A stretch of DNA of 64,000 nucleotides from positions 62,001-126,000 of the forward strand of contig JADYZP010000042.1 of assembly GCA_020853025.1 (NCBI GenBank), in the 5' to 3' direction. The position numbers and the translations under genes were made by a program. This DNA comes from Burkholderiales bacterium (GTDB lineage: Bacteria; Pseudomonadota; Gammaproteobacteria; Burkholderiales; Casimicrobiaceae). The notes beneath the pieces were generated by a model. That model did not search any database, was not told the origin of the DNA, and worked only from the letters and a program-made list of their open reading frames with translations. Below are positions 41,674 to 50,436 of the stretch, one piece after another (within the stretch, counting starts at the first letter, position 1; each line of letters starts with the position of its first letter).

Positions 41674-42864
41674 TCAACTGTGCGAGGCGGCGTCGATGGC
41701 GGCGGCGCTGGCCTTGGGCGGAAGGGATTCGGGGGCCTTGACCAGGGCAGGGGCACCTTCCTTCAGGTTCTCGAACCGCGTCGCCAACACGCGCAGCGTC
41801 GCGGGCAGCGCGGTCTTGATCTCGACACGGCCGGATTCCTCGTCGCGCCTTCCGGTCACGACCATCCGACGGACGAGCTTGCCGTCCTCGATCGCCCAAA
41901 CGAAGGTCTGTCCCGCCTCGCTGCGCACGGCGCCGGCCGGCAGCGACGCTACCGGGGCGGACGAAGCCAGCGCGATGCGACCGGTGGCGAACATGCCGCC
42001 GCGCAACTCGTCGTCCGGATTGGGAATGCCGACGAACACCATGATGGCGCGCGTGCCGGGTTCCGTCGCCGGATTGATGCGTTCGATGCGCCCCTTGAAG
42101 CTGCGCTCGCCGAAGCCGTCGACGGTCAGGTCGACGCTCATGCCGACCTTGAGCTCCGGGATGTCGATCGCCGGCACCAGCGCCTGCAGCTCGATCTCCT
42201 TCAGCCTGACGATGGTCACCAGCGGCGCGTCGAAGGCGACCTTCTCGCCCGGCTGCACGTGCCGCTTGGCGACGATGCCGGACAAAGGCGCATGCACCAC
42301 CGCATCCTTCAGCGCGTTCTGTGCGAGTCGCACCTGAGCCTCGGCGGACACCACGCTGCCGCGCGTCACGTTCATGTTCGATTCGGAGCTGTCGAATGCC
42401 GTCCGCGAGATGAAATTTTGCTGCAGCAACTTGCGGTTGGTGGCGAGCGTCTTCTCCGCGAGCGCCAGTTGCGCCTTCGCAGATTGCAGCTGGCCCTGGC
42501 GCTCGAGCAGCCGGGCGTCCAGATCGGCGGTATCCACCTTGATCAGCAACTGGCCCTCCTTCACCGCGTCGCCCTCGCGCACGGTGATCTCGCGGACGTC
42601 GCCGGAGACCTTGGACTTGACGGTCGCCTGGTGGACCGGACGCATCGTTCCCGACACCGGGAGCCAGCGGCTGAGCGTCCGGGTTTCGACGGACGCCAAA
42701 TCCGCCGGCCCGAATTCCAGTGTCACCGGCACCTTGATGTCGTTCTCGCGCCGCTCCTGCTGCTTCTGGTACCAGCGCGCGCCGATCGCGCCGGCGAGGC
42801 TAGCCACCGCCAGCAGCGTGATGATGGCGGCCACGACGCGCCGCCGCGTTATGCGTACTCCCAT
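41674..42864 (-). CDS. RND efflux periplasmic adaptor (membrane fusion protein)
   Basis: A 396-residue adaptor linking the RND pump to TolC. One N-terminal membrane anchor (RRVVAAIITLLAVASLAGAI) is followed by the lipoyl halves (VSGTMRPVHQATVKSKVSG and GIVAKRHVQPGEKVAF), a helical hairpin with a Gln/Leu-rich coiled coil, and beta-barrel and membrane-proximal domains. ATG 42864 is preceded by GGGAGAGG, a strong ribosome binding site. First gene of the MFP-RND-pcm-tolC series, all on the minus strand. No regulator gene is next to it. Confidence 0.93.
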   Translation of the reverse strand: MGVRITRRRVVAAIITLLAVASLAGAIGARWYQKQQERRENDIKVPVTLEFGPADLASVETRTLSRWLPVSGTMRPVHQATVKSKVSGDVREITVREGDAVKEGQLLIKVDTADLDARLLERQGQLQSAKAQLALAEKTLATNRKLLQQNFISRTAFDSSESNMNVTRGSVVSAEAQVRLAQNALKDAVVHAPLSGIVAKRHVQPGEKVAFDAPLVTIVRLKEIELQALVPAIDIPELKVGMSVDLTVDGFGERSFKGRIERINPATEPGTRAIMVFVGIPNPDDELRGGMFATGRIALASSAPVASLPAGAVRSEAGQTFVWAIEDGKLVRRMVVTGRRDEESGRVEIKTALPATLRVLATRFENLKEGAPALVKAPESLPPKASAAAIDAASHS

Positions 42865-43259
42865 GTCCTCTCCCGTCGGGCGCTTCGGGACCGATCGATC
42901 CCGATGCACCGCCTGTCGCCGCCGATCCTGTTTGGATGCGGCGACGATATCGAATGGATTCGTGCCGGTTGCGCCGGCAAAAAGTCCCGCATTTTCGCCG
43001 TACCGGGCCGATTCGGACAACTTTCTTGCGACGAAGTGCCGGAAGCGGCGACGAACCGCAGCCTATAGGCGCGTCGCCGGCGCCCCCTTGGGTTCGAAGC
43101 TCGACATTGACACCGCGCTTGCCGGCAGCGAGAATACTCTGTTTGCCTTCGGGTCCCCGTACAGAACCTTTAAGCAGGCGCTAAGCTGCGGGTCTCAAGC
43201 TTCGGGTTCCGGATACGGTCGCCACTCATTCCTTTGCATCCTCCTTGGAGAGAAATCTT
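42865..43259. other. Divergent intergenic region between the efflux adaptor and livK
   Basis: About 395 bases without a convincing gene. It should hold promoters for the efflux operon and for livK. One good plus-strand promoter candidate lies near 43107-43135. The rest shows no clear operator, riboswitch or repeat to the eye; open frames that cross it are extensions of antisense frames. Confidence 0.45.
43107..43135 (+). promoter_or_regulatory. Candidate sigma-70 promoter for livK
   Basis: A perfect TTGACA is followed by a 17-bp spacer and GAGAAT (4/6 to TATAAT), 124 bases before the livK ATG. The long leader leaves room for regulation, but no obvious attenuator was seen. Confidence 0.5.
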
Positions 43260-44549
43260 ATGATCATGTCGAAAAAGCTCGGCCTGACGCTCGTCGCCGC
43301 CGCGCTCATCACCGTCTACGGCTGCGGCAAGGAAGAGCCGAAAAAGGCTGCCGAAGCCCCGAAGGCCGCCCCGCCGGCCGAAGAGGTCGTCGTTGTCAAG
43401 ATCGGCCACGCCGCGCCGCTGACCGGCGGCATCGCGCACCTCGGCAAGGACAATGAAAATGGCGCCCGCCTCGCCATCGACGAAGCCAACGCAAAGGGCG
43501 TCAAGCTCGGCGGCAAGAAGGTCAAGTTCGAGTTGATGCCCGAAGACGACCAGGCGGATCCGAAGTTGGGGCCGACGATCGCCCAGAAGTTCGCCGACGC
43601 CCATGTTGCCGGCGTGGTGGGACACCTGAATTCCGGCGTCACCATACCCGCTTCGGCGGTCTATAACCAGGCCGGGATTCCGATGATCTCCGGCTCGGCG
43701 ACGAATCCGAAACTGACCGAACAGGGCTTCAAGAACATCTTCCGCGTCGTCGCCCGCGACGATCAGCAGGGCCCGGCCGTCGCCCAGTACCTGGAAGGCA
43801 TGAAGGTGAAGAACGTCGCCATCGTCGACGACGCCACCGCCTACGGCGAAGGCCTCGCCAACGAAGTCGAAAAGACGCTGAAGGCAGGCGGTGTCGTGAT
43901 CGTCGCGCGCGAGAAGACCAACGACAAGGCCACCGACTTCAAGGCGATCCTGACCAAGATCAAGGGCAAGACGCCGGACGCGGTGTTCTACGGCGGCATG
44001 GATGCGACCGGCGGTCCGCTGCTGAAGCAGGCGCGTGAACTCGGCATCAAGAGCGTGTTCAGCTTCGGCGACGGCGCGTGCACTTCCGAGATGGCGAAGC
44101 TCGCCGGCGGCGCGTCGGAGGGCCTCATCTGCTCGCAGGCCGGATTGCCGGTCGAGGCGGCCAGCAAGGACTTCGTCGCGGCCTTCAACAGCAAGTACGG
44201 CGAGATCAAGCAGTACTCGCCCTACACCTACGACGCCACCAACCTCATCATCGCGGCGATGCAGAAGGCCGATTCGGCGGACCCCGCCAAGTATCTGCCC
44301 GAACTGCAGAAGATCCACGCCGCCGGCGCGACCGGCAACATCGCCTTCGACGACAAGGGCGATCGCAAGGATGCCGAGGTCACGATCTTCACGTTGAAGG
44401 AAGGCAAGGTCGTGCCCGTCGGTGTCGTCCAGGGTGGCAAGGCGATGTCCTTCGACGAGTTCATGAAAATGGCTTCGGCCGCTCCGGCCGCGGCGCCCGC
44501 GGCTGCTCCGGCCCCCGCCGCTGCACCGGCGATGGCCCCGAAGAAGTAG
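43260..44549 (+). CDS. livK: Branched-chain amino acid ABC transporter substrate-binding lipoprotein
   Basis: A 429-residue type I periplasmic binding protein for branched-chain amino acids. The signal ends in a lipobox-like VYG before Cys22, so it is probably anchored as a lipoprotein, followed by a Lys/Ala/Pro-rich spacer. The binding domain begins VKIGHAAPLTGGIAHLGKD and has the typical GVVGHLNSGVTIPASAVY, ATNPKLTEQG and FRVVARDDQQGPAVAQYL. The last ~25 residues form an Ala/Pro tail not usual for the family. ATG 43260 follows GGAG by nine bases; another ATG lies two codons on. A strong terminator follows, so livK is likely made in excess over the downstream permease genes. Confidence 0.93.
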   Translation: MIMSKKLGLTLVAAALITVYGCGKEEPKKAAEAPKAAPPAEEVVVVKIGHAAPLTGGIAHLGKDNENGARLAIDEANAKGVKLGGKKVKFELMPEDDQADPKLGPTIAQKFADAHVAGVVGHLNSGVTIPASAVYNQAGIPMISGSATNPKLTEQGFKNIFRVVARDDQQGPAVAQYLEGMKVKNVAIVDDATAYGEGLANEVEKTLKAGGVVIVAREKTNDKATDFKAILTKIKGKTPDAVFYGGMDATGGPLLKQARELGIKSVFSFGDGACTSEMAKLAGGASEGLICSQAGLPVEAASKDFVAAFNSKYGEIKQYSPYTYDATNLIIAAMQKADSADPAKYLPELQKIHAAGATGNIAFDDKGDRKDAEVTIFTLKEGKVVPVGVVQGGKAMSFDEFMKMASAAPAAAPAAAPAPAAAPAMAPKK

Positions 44550-44570
44550 TCTTCCAAAGTCGGCAAACGA

Positions 44571-44596
44571 GCGGCGCCTTCGGGCGCCGTTTTTTT
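44571..44596 (+). terminator. Intrinsic terminator after livK
   Basis: A 7-bp GC stem (CGGCGCC / GGCGCCG) with a TTCG tetraloop is followed by seven T residues, 22 bases beyond the livK stop. Partial read-through would allow lower expression of livH and the genes after it. Confidence 0.9.
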
Positions 44597-44682
44597 GCCC
44601 GCGCTTGCGTTTCGCTTGCGGGAGCTCGGTGCGAGGGAACACAATCGCGCTTCCGCGCGACGAGCCATACACGGGGTGCCCA

Positions 44683-45690
44683 CTGGACACATTCCTGCAA
44701 CAGATGATCAATGGCCTGACGCTGGGCAGCGTCTATGCGATCGTCGCGTTGGGCTACACGATGGTCTACGGCATCATCCAGCTCATCAACTTCGCCCACG
44801 GCGAAGTGGTCATGATCGGCGCGATGACCGCGTACACAGTGATCGTCGCGATGACCGGCGCCGACACGGGCCTGCCGCCTGCGGCCATCGTTCTGGCCGG
44901 ATTGCTGGTGGCGATTCCGGTCTGCGTGGGCGTCGGTTATGCGCTCGAAAGGGTCGCCTACCGGCCCTTACGCCGCGCGCCGCGCCTGGCGCCGCTGATC
45001 ACCGCGATCGGCCTCTCGATCATCCTGCAGAATCTGGCACTCATCGTCTGGAGCCGCAATCCGATGCCGTACCCGCAGGTGCTTGCGACGGTTCCCTTCC
45101 ACGTCACGGCTTCGCCCAACGGAGCAACGATCACCAACGTGCAAATCGTGATCATCGCCGGCTCGCTCGCGCTGATGGCGCTGCTGCTGCTGCTCGTCTA
45201 CCGGACCAAGCTCGGCATCGCGATGCGCGCCACCGCCCAGAACCAGGAAGTGGCGGGCTTGATGGGCATCGACATCAACCGAGTGATCTCGCTGACCTTC
45301 GTCATCGGCGCCGCGCTCGCCGCCGTGGCTGGCGTGATGGTCGGCAGCTACTACGGTATCGTCCACTACCAGATGGGCTTCATTCTCGGCCTGAAGGCAT
45401 TCTCGGCCGCGGTACTGGGCGGCATCGGTAACCTGGCCGGCGCCATGCTCGGCGGCCTGCTGCTCGGCGTGATCGAGGCACTCGGTGCCGGCTACGTCGG
45501 CGATTTGACCAACTTGTGCCATCTGTCCGGCTGGTTCGACGCGCTGGCATCGACATGCGTGGCCAACGACAACCGCATCACGCTGTTTGGCTCCAACTAC
45601 CAGGACGTTTTCGCCTTCCTGGTGCTGATCTGCGTGCTCGTCTTTCGTCCGTCCGGGCTGCTGGGCGAGCGCGTATCCGATCGCGCGTGA
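44683..45690 (+). CDS. livH: Branched-chain amino acid ABC permease LivH
   Basis: An inner-membrane permease of about 335 residues with ~8 hydrophobic helices. It opens DTFLQQMINGLTLGSVYAIVALGYTMVYGI, matching LivH proteins that begin MDTFLQQ or MDIFLQQ; position one here is CTG, with GGGG about six bases before it. Other in-frame choices are GTG 44629 and ATG 44704. INFAHGEVVMIGAM and the EAA-type loop near AMRATAQNQEVAGLMGID are conserved. Its stop overlaps the start of a pqiA-like gene, not livM. Confidence 0.92.
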   Translation: MDTFLQQMINGLTLGSVYAIVALGYTMVYGIIQLINFAHGEVVMIGAMTAYTVIVAMTGADTGLPPAAIVLAGLLVAIPVCVGVGYALERVAYRPLRRAPRLAPLITAIGLSIILQNLALIVWSRNPMPYPQVLATVPFHVTASPNGATITNVQIVIIAGSLALMALLLLLVYRTKLGIAMRATAQNQEVAGLMGIDINRVISLTFVIGAALAAVAGVMVGSYYGIVHYQMGFILGLKAFSAAVLGGIGNLAGAMLGGLLLGVIEALGAGYVGDLTNLCHLSGWFDALASTCVANDNRITLFGSNYQDVFAFLVLICVLVFRPSGLLGERVSDRA

Positions 45691-46319
45691 CACGCGAGCG
45701 GCCCGGCTTGGACACCGTCGCGTGTCGCGATTGCGACTTGCTGCAGCGCGTCCCATGCCTGCATGACGGCGAGCGTGCGTGCTGCGGCCGCTGTGGCGCG
45801 CTGCTTGTCCAGCAGCCGGCGGACCCGTTTACACGCCCGCTCGCGCTGACGGTGGCCGCCGCGACCGCACTGGTAATCGCCAACTGCACGCCGCTGCTCC
45901 TGTTGTCCGCCGCGGGACGCGAGTCGAGCACGACGCTCGCGGGCGGCGCCTACCGAATGTGGGAGCAGGGAAGCGAAGTCACCGCGCTGGTCGTCGGTTT
46001 CTGTGCGGTCGCGGCCCCCATCGGCTACGTCGGGCTGCTGCTCGCTGTGCTGCTGATGGTGCGGCGCGGGTCCGCACCGCACTGGGTCGCCACGCCGCTT
46101 CGGGTCGCGGATCGGCTGCGGCCGTGGTCGATGAACGACGTGCTGCTGCTCGGCCTGCTGGTCGCGCTGACCAAGATCGCGCAGCTCGCGACGGTGATCG
46201 CCGGTCCTGCGCTGTACGCGGTGGCCGCGCTGGTGCTGTTGTTGCCGGCGATCGTCAGCTGCTTCGACGCGCGCGCAGTCTGGCGCCGGATCGACTGGGC
46301 GACGGCGCGGCCGAACTGA
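45687..46319 (+). CDS. pqiA: PqiA-like membrane protein, first half
   Basis: A 210-residue protein starting at a GTG that overlaps the livH stop (GTGA). The N-terminus has a zinc-ribbon pattern with paired cysteines (ACRDCDLLQ and CCGRCGALL), followed by four hydrophobic helices and the family's NCTPLLLLSAAGRES and LLGLLVALTKIAQLATV. In E. coli PqiA is one ~417-residue protein with two such domains; here each domain is its own gene. PqiA works with PqiB and PqiC in lipid transport across the envelope. Confidence 0.88.
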   Translation: MTRERPGLDTVACRDCDLLQRVPCLHDGERACCGRCGALLVQQPADPFTRPLALTVAAATALVIANCTPLLLLSAAGRESSTTLAGGAYRMWEQGSEVTALVVGFCAVAAPIGYVGLLLAVLLMVRRGSAPHWVATPLRVADRLRPWSMNDVLLLGLLVALTKIAQLATVIAGPALYAVAALVLLLPAIVSCFDARAVWRRIDWATARPN

Positions 46320-46320
46320 C

Positions 46321-46965
46321 ATGGACGCCGCATATGGAAGTGCCATGCGCGCAGGTATTCTTTGCTGTCCCGGCTGCACGCTGCTCACCCGCCCGGCGGC
46401 GCGCGGCGTCCCGGGCTACTGCCCGCGCTGCGGCGCGCGCCTGGAATGGCGGCGCGCGCATGCGATCCAGCGCACCTGGGCGCTGCTCATCGCCGCGGCC
46501 ATCCTCTACGTTCCTGCCAACCTGCTGCCGGTGCTGACGACGAACACGCTCACCTCGTCGACCTCGGATACCATCTTGTCGGGCGTACTCCTGCTCTACG
46601 ACACGGGATCGTGGCCGCTGGCGCTGATCGTGCTGGTGGCGAGCGTGCTGATTCCGATGGGCAAGATCCTCGCGCTGTCCTATGTGCTGGTCAGCGTGCA
46701 GCGTGGATCGGTCGATGGCAACCGGCAACGCACGCGACTGTATCGGACCATTGAATTCATAGGCCGCTGGTCGATGCTCGACGTCTTCGTCGACACCTTC
46801 GTCGTGGCGCTGGTGCAGCTTTCGCCGCTGATGTCGGTCGACCCGGGACCCGGCGTCGTCTATTTCATGGCAGTCGTCGTGCTGACGATGTTCGCCGCAC
46901 GCAGCTTCGATCCGCGGCTGATCTGGGACGCCGACGACGAGCGGGGTCTCACCCGTGGCGCCTGA
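46321..46965 (+). CDS. pqiA: PqiA-like membrane protein, second half
   Basis: A 214-residue protein beginning one base after the preceding stop. A second zinc ribbon (CCPGCTLL and YCPRCGARLEW) precedes four membrane helices with the conserved PANLLPVLTTNTL, LIPMGKILALSYVL and GRWSMLDVFVDTFVVALVQL. It is the C-terminal domain equivalent of one-piece PqiA. Its end overlaps pqiB by 11 bases. Confidence 0.9.
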   Translation: MDAAYGSAMRAGILCCPGCTLLTRPAARGVPGYCPRCGARLEWRRAHAIQRTWALLIAAAILYVPANLLPVLTTNTLTSSTSDTILSGVLLLYDTGSWPLALIVLVASVLIPMGKILALSYVLVSVQRGSVDGNRQRTRLYRTIEFIGRWSMLDVFVDTFVVALVQLSPLMSVDPGPGVVYFMAVVVLTMFAARSFDPRLIWDADDERGLTRGA

Positions 46966-48634
46966 ACCCGAACACGAAGACCTGCCGCAGGCCACCGTCG
47001 AGCCGCGGCGACGTGCACACTACTCGGCAATCTGGGCCGTTCCGGCGCTGGCGATCCTGGTCGCGATCGGGATCGCCGTTCAGCGATACCTCTCCGAGGG
47101 GCCGACGATCTCGATCGTGTTCAAGACGGCCGACGGCGTCGAGGCCGGCAAGACCTTCGTCAAGTACAAGGACGTGAATATCGGACAGGTGACCGCGGTG
47201 CGCCTCACCGAGGACCTGGGCAGCGTCGAGGTGACGGCGAAAATCGCAAAGTCCGCGGCGGCGCTGATGGTCGAGGACGCGCGCTTCTGGGTCGTGCGTC
47301 CGCGGATCAGCCTGTCTGGAATTTCGGGATTGTCGACGTTGCTGTCGGGCAATTACATCGGCTTCGAAGCCGGCGTGTCGACGGCGCGCGCGCGGCATTT
47401 CACCGGCGTCGGGGTCCCGCCGATCGTCACCGGCGGCGAGTCCGGGTCGCAGTTCGTTCTGACCGCACGAGACTTGGGCTCGCTTTCCGTGTCGTCACCC
47501 GTCTACTACCGCCGTGTCCCGGTGGGCCAGGTGATCGCCTACGAGCTCGCTGCCGACGGCACTTCGGTGGTCGTCAGGATCTTCGTCAATGCGCCCTACG
47601 ACAAATTCGTGACCGCGAGCACGCGCTTCTGGAACGCGAGCGGGGTCGACATGTCGCTCAGCGCCAGCGGCCTCGACCTGCGCACCCAGTCGCTGGTATC
47701 CCTGCTCGAGGGCGGCATCGTGTTCGAGTCGCCGATGCGGGTGGCGCCGGAATCGCCGGCCGCCGCCGACGCAAACTTCCGGCTGTTCGCCGACCGCAAG
47801 GCCGCGATGAAGCTGGACGAATCGATCGCTACGCCGTACGTGCTGCATTTCTCGGAATCGGTGCGCGGGCTGTCGATCGGCGCGCCGGTGACCTTCTTCG
47901 GCGTTCCGGTGGGTGAAGTCACCGATGTGGGCCTCTCGATGGACGTGAAGACGCTGGAAGGGCGGCCGCGCGTGGCGATCCTGGTGTTTCCGGAACGCGT
48001 GATGAACGCGCTGACGCCGGGGCAGGAGCAGAAGCTGCAACCGGCAGAGCAGGACAGGCAGCTGCGCCACGCCTTCATGCGGCAGATGGTCGAAAGGCGG
48101 GGCTTGCGGGCGCAGCTGATGACGGGCAGTCTGCTGACCGGACAGCGCTACGTGTCGCTCGGCTACTTCCCCAAAGCCCCGAAGGCGCGCATCGACTGGG
48201 ACCTGCCGGTGCCGGAACTGCCGACGATACAGAGCGCGCTGCCGGAGCTCGAGGCCAGGCTCGGCAATATCGTGGAAAAGCTCGAGCGCGTGCCCTTCGA
48301 CACCATCGGCGACGATCTCGTGACGACGCTCGCCACGCTACGCGAGTCGCTGCAGGACGCGCGCACCGTGCTCGGCAACTTCGATGCGAGGGTCGTGCCG
48401 GCACTCGAGTCGACGCTCGAAGAAGCGCGCGGTGCGCTTCGTTCCGCGGAAAAAATGCTCACCAGCACCGAGGCCAACCTGGTCGGGGCTTCGGCACCCG
48501 GGCAGATCGAGTTGCGGCGTGCGTTGTCCGAACTCGCCCGTGCGGCGCGCAGCCTGCGCGTGCTCGCCGACTACCTCGAACGCCATCCGGAATCGCTGAT
48601 CAGGGGCAAGCCCGCGGAGTCCGCAACGAAATGA
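46955..48634 (+). CDS. pqiB: PqiB-like MCE-domain lipid transport protein
   Basis: A 559-residue protein with one N-terminal membrane helix (IWAVPALAILVAIGIAV) and three MCE/MlaD domains (~45-135, ~160-270, ~285-400). In E. coli this protein builds a long periplasmic tube carrying lipids between membranes. A C-terminal helical coiled-coil region (~420-550) follows. Typical sequences are FKTADGVEAGKTFVKYKDV, SGNYIGFEAG and VTFFGVPVGEV. It starts with GTG inside the end of the second pqiA and ends over the pqiC start. Confidence 0.94.
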   Translation: MAPEPEHEDLPQATVEPRRRAHYSAIWAVPALAILVAIGIAVQRYLSEGPTISIVFKTADGVEAGKTFVKYKDVNIGQVTAVRLTEDLGSVEVTAKIAKSAAALMVEDARFWVVRPRISLSGISGLSTLLSGNYIGFEAGVSTARARHFTGVGVPPIVTGGESGSQFVLTARDLGSLSVSSPVYYRRVPVGQVIAYELAADGTSVVVRIFVNAPYDKFVTASTRFWNASGVDMSLSASGLDLRTQSLVSLLEGGIVFESPMRVAPESPAAADANFRLFADRKAAMKLDESIATPYVLHFSESVRGLSIGAPVTFFGVPVGEVTDVGLSMDVKTLEGRPRVAILVFPERVMNALTPGQEQKLQPAEQDRQLRHAFMRQMVERRGLRAQLMTGSLLTGQRYVSLGYFPKAPKARIDWDLPVPELPTIQSALPELEARLGNIVEKLERVPFDTIGDDLVTTLATLRESLQDARTVLGNFDARVVPALESTLEEARGALRSAEKMLTSTEANLVGASAPGQIELRRALSELARAARSLRVLADYLERHPESLIRGKPAESATK

Positions 48635-49296
48635 TCTGCATACGCATGAGCGGCACTCGTTTCCTGCCGCAGCACCCCGCGACGCGATGCCGCCGACACC
48701 GATGGATGGGCGCCGTCCTCTGCGCCGCACTCGTCGCGGGCTGCGCGTCGACGCCGCCGTCGCGCTACTACACGTTGAGCGGCGCCGCCGCAGCGCAGCG
48801 CCCGGCGGCGGGTCCCGCCGTTGCGGTCGGGCCGGTGACCATTCCCGCCGTCGTCGATAGGCCCGAGATCGTCGTCACCGTCGGCGACCACGAGGTCTGG
48901 CTGGACGAATTCAATCGCTGGGCGGCGCCGCTTTCCGACAACATCGCACTCGCCGTCGCGGAGAACCTCACGGCAAAGCTCAATACGTCGCGGGTGACGC
49001 TGTATGCGACGACCGCGCTCGCGCAGGTGCAGTTCCAGGTGACGATCGATGTCCAGCGCTTCGAATCCGCACCCGGCAGCCACGCGTTGCTCGATGCGGT
49101 GTACACGGTGCGTCGATTGCCCGACGGCGCGACGGCCAGCGGGCGCACGACCGTACGCGAGACCGTCGCCGACCGTGGCTACGACGCGCTTGCCGCCGCC
49201 CACAGCCGTGCGCTTGGCCGCCTTTCCGCCGACGTCGCCGGCGCCATCGGTACCATGGAGGCCGTGCCGGCCGCAGCGTCCCCTTCACCGCGCTGA
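48631..49296 (+). CDS. pqiC: PqiC-like ABC-transport auxiliary lipoprotein
   Basis: A 221-residue outer-membrane lipoprotein that caps the PqiB tube. A lipobox (LVAGC) puts the lipidated Cys at residue 38 if ATG 48631 is used; internal ATG codons at residues 6 and 26 may be the true start and would shorten the signal. The mature domain has SRYYTLSG, VAVGPVTIPAVVDRPEIV and WAAPLSDNIALAVAENL, characteristic of the family (formerly DUF330). It overlaps pqiB by four bases (ATGA) and is followed after 60 bases by livM. Confidence 0.9.
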   Translation: MICIRMSGTRFLPQHPATRCRRHRWMGAVLCAALVAGCASTPPSRYYTLSGAAAAQRPAAGPAVAVGPVTIPAVVDRPEIVVTVGDHEVWLDEFNRWAAPLSDNIALAVAENLTAKLNTSRVTLYATTALAQVQFQVTIDVQRFESAPGSHALLDAVYTVRRLPDGATASGRTTVRETVADRGYDALAAAHSRALGRLSADVAGAIGTMEAVPAAASPSPR

Positions 49297-49356
49297 ACTT
49301 TGCAGGCATCCTTGCGGTGCGTTGCGCATGCACCGCGTCGACTCCACGCCTCTTTC

Positions 49357-50436
49357 ATGCACAATCTGTTCGATACCCGCCAACACCCCAGAATCGCCTG
49401 GACGGCGCTCGCGCTGGTCGCCGTCACGCTGGTCGTGCTGCCGTGGGCGCTGGCGTCGGTCGGCACGGCGTGGGTGCGCATCACCAATCTCGCGATTCTC
49501 TACGTGTTCCTCGCGCTTGGTCTCAATATCGTTGTCGGTTTCGCGGGCCTGCTCGACCTGGGCTATATCGCGTTCTACGCGGTCGGCGCCTACGTCTACG
49601 CGCTGCTGGCGAGCCCGCACTTCAACATCCATCTGCCGTTCTGGGTGATCCTGCCGATCGGGGCCGCCGTGGCCTGCCTGTTCGGCGTGCTGCTCGGCGC
49701 GCCGACGCTGAAATTGCGCGGCGACTACCTCGCCATCGTGACGCTAGGCTTCGGCGAGATCATTCGCATTTTTCTGAACAACCTGTCGCAGCCGGTCAAC
49801 ATCACCAACGGGCCGCAGGGTATCTACCTGATCGACCCATTCCGCATCGGCAGCTTCAATTTCGCCGCGGGACAGACGATTCTCGGACTCGATTTCTCGG
49901 GCCCGATCAAGTACTACTACTTTTTCCTGGTCATGCTGGTCGCGATCATCGTCATCAACATCCGGCTGCAGGACTCGCGTATCGGCCGCGCCTGGGAGGC
50001 CGTGCGCGAAGACGAGGTCGCGGCACGGGCGATGGGTATCGACACCCGCAACATCAAGCTGCTCGCCTTCGCGATGGGCGCGTCCTTCGGTGGCATCGCC
50101 GGCGGCATGTTCTCGGCCATCCAGGGCTTCATCAGCCCCGAGAGCTTCGTGCTGGTCGAGTCGATCATGGTGCTGTCGATGGTCGTGCTGGGCGGCATGG
50201 GCAACATCTGGGGCGTGATCCTCGGTGCAGTCCTGCTGTCCTTCGTGCCGGAGGTGCTGCGCTACACGGTGACGCCAGTACAGGCGGCGCTGTTCGGCCG
50301 GACGCTGCTCGACCCCGAAGTGATCCGCATGCTGCTGTTCGGACTGGCGCTGGTGCTGATGATGCTGTTCCGGCCGGCGGGCATCCTGCCGTCCGCGGTG
50401 CGCAAGCGCGAACTCGAAACACCCGGCAAAGCATGA
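49357..50436 (+). CDS. livM: Branched-chain amino acid ABC permease LivM
   Basis: A 359-residue inner-membrane permease with ~9-10 hydrophobic helices. It has ALGLNIVVGFAGLLDLGY, the LRGDYLAIVTLGFGEI motif, the cytoplasmic EAA-like loop WEAVREDEVAARAMGID and GGMGNIWGVILGAVLL. ATG 49357 (MHNLFDTRQH) was chosen, though no clear ribosome binding site precedes it. Normally livM follows livH directly; here a four-gene pqi module separates them. Confidence 0.94.
   Translation: MHNLFDTRQHPRIAWTALALVAVTLVVLPWALASVGTAWVRITNLAILYVFLALGLNIVVGFAGLLDLGYIAFYAVGAYVYALLASPHFNIHLPFWVILPIGAAVACLFGVLLGAPTLKLRGDYLAIVTLGFGEIIRIFLNNLSQPVNITNGPQGIYLIDPFRIGSFNFAAGQTILGLDFSGPIKYYYFFLVMLVAIIVINIRLQDSRIGRAWEAVREDEVAARAMGIDTRNIKLLAFAMGASFGGIAGGMFSAIQGFISPESFVLVESIMVLSMVVLGGMGNIWGVILGAVLLSFVPEVLRYTVTPVQAALFGRTLLDPEVIRMLLFGLALVLMMLFRPAGILPSAVRKRELETPGKA

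Noticed and set aside
37909-43068. A 1719-codon open frame on the plus strand
   Set aside because: It runs antisense to the RND pump and fusion-protein genes, is rich in Arg/Asp/His with no domain, and arises from GC-biased third positions on the coding strand.
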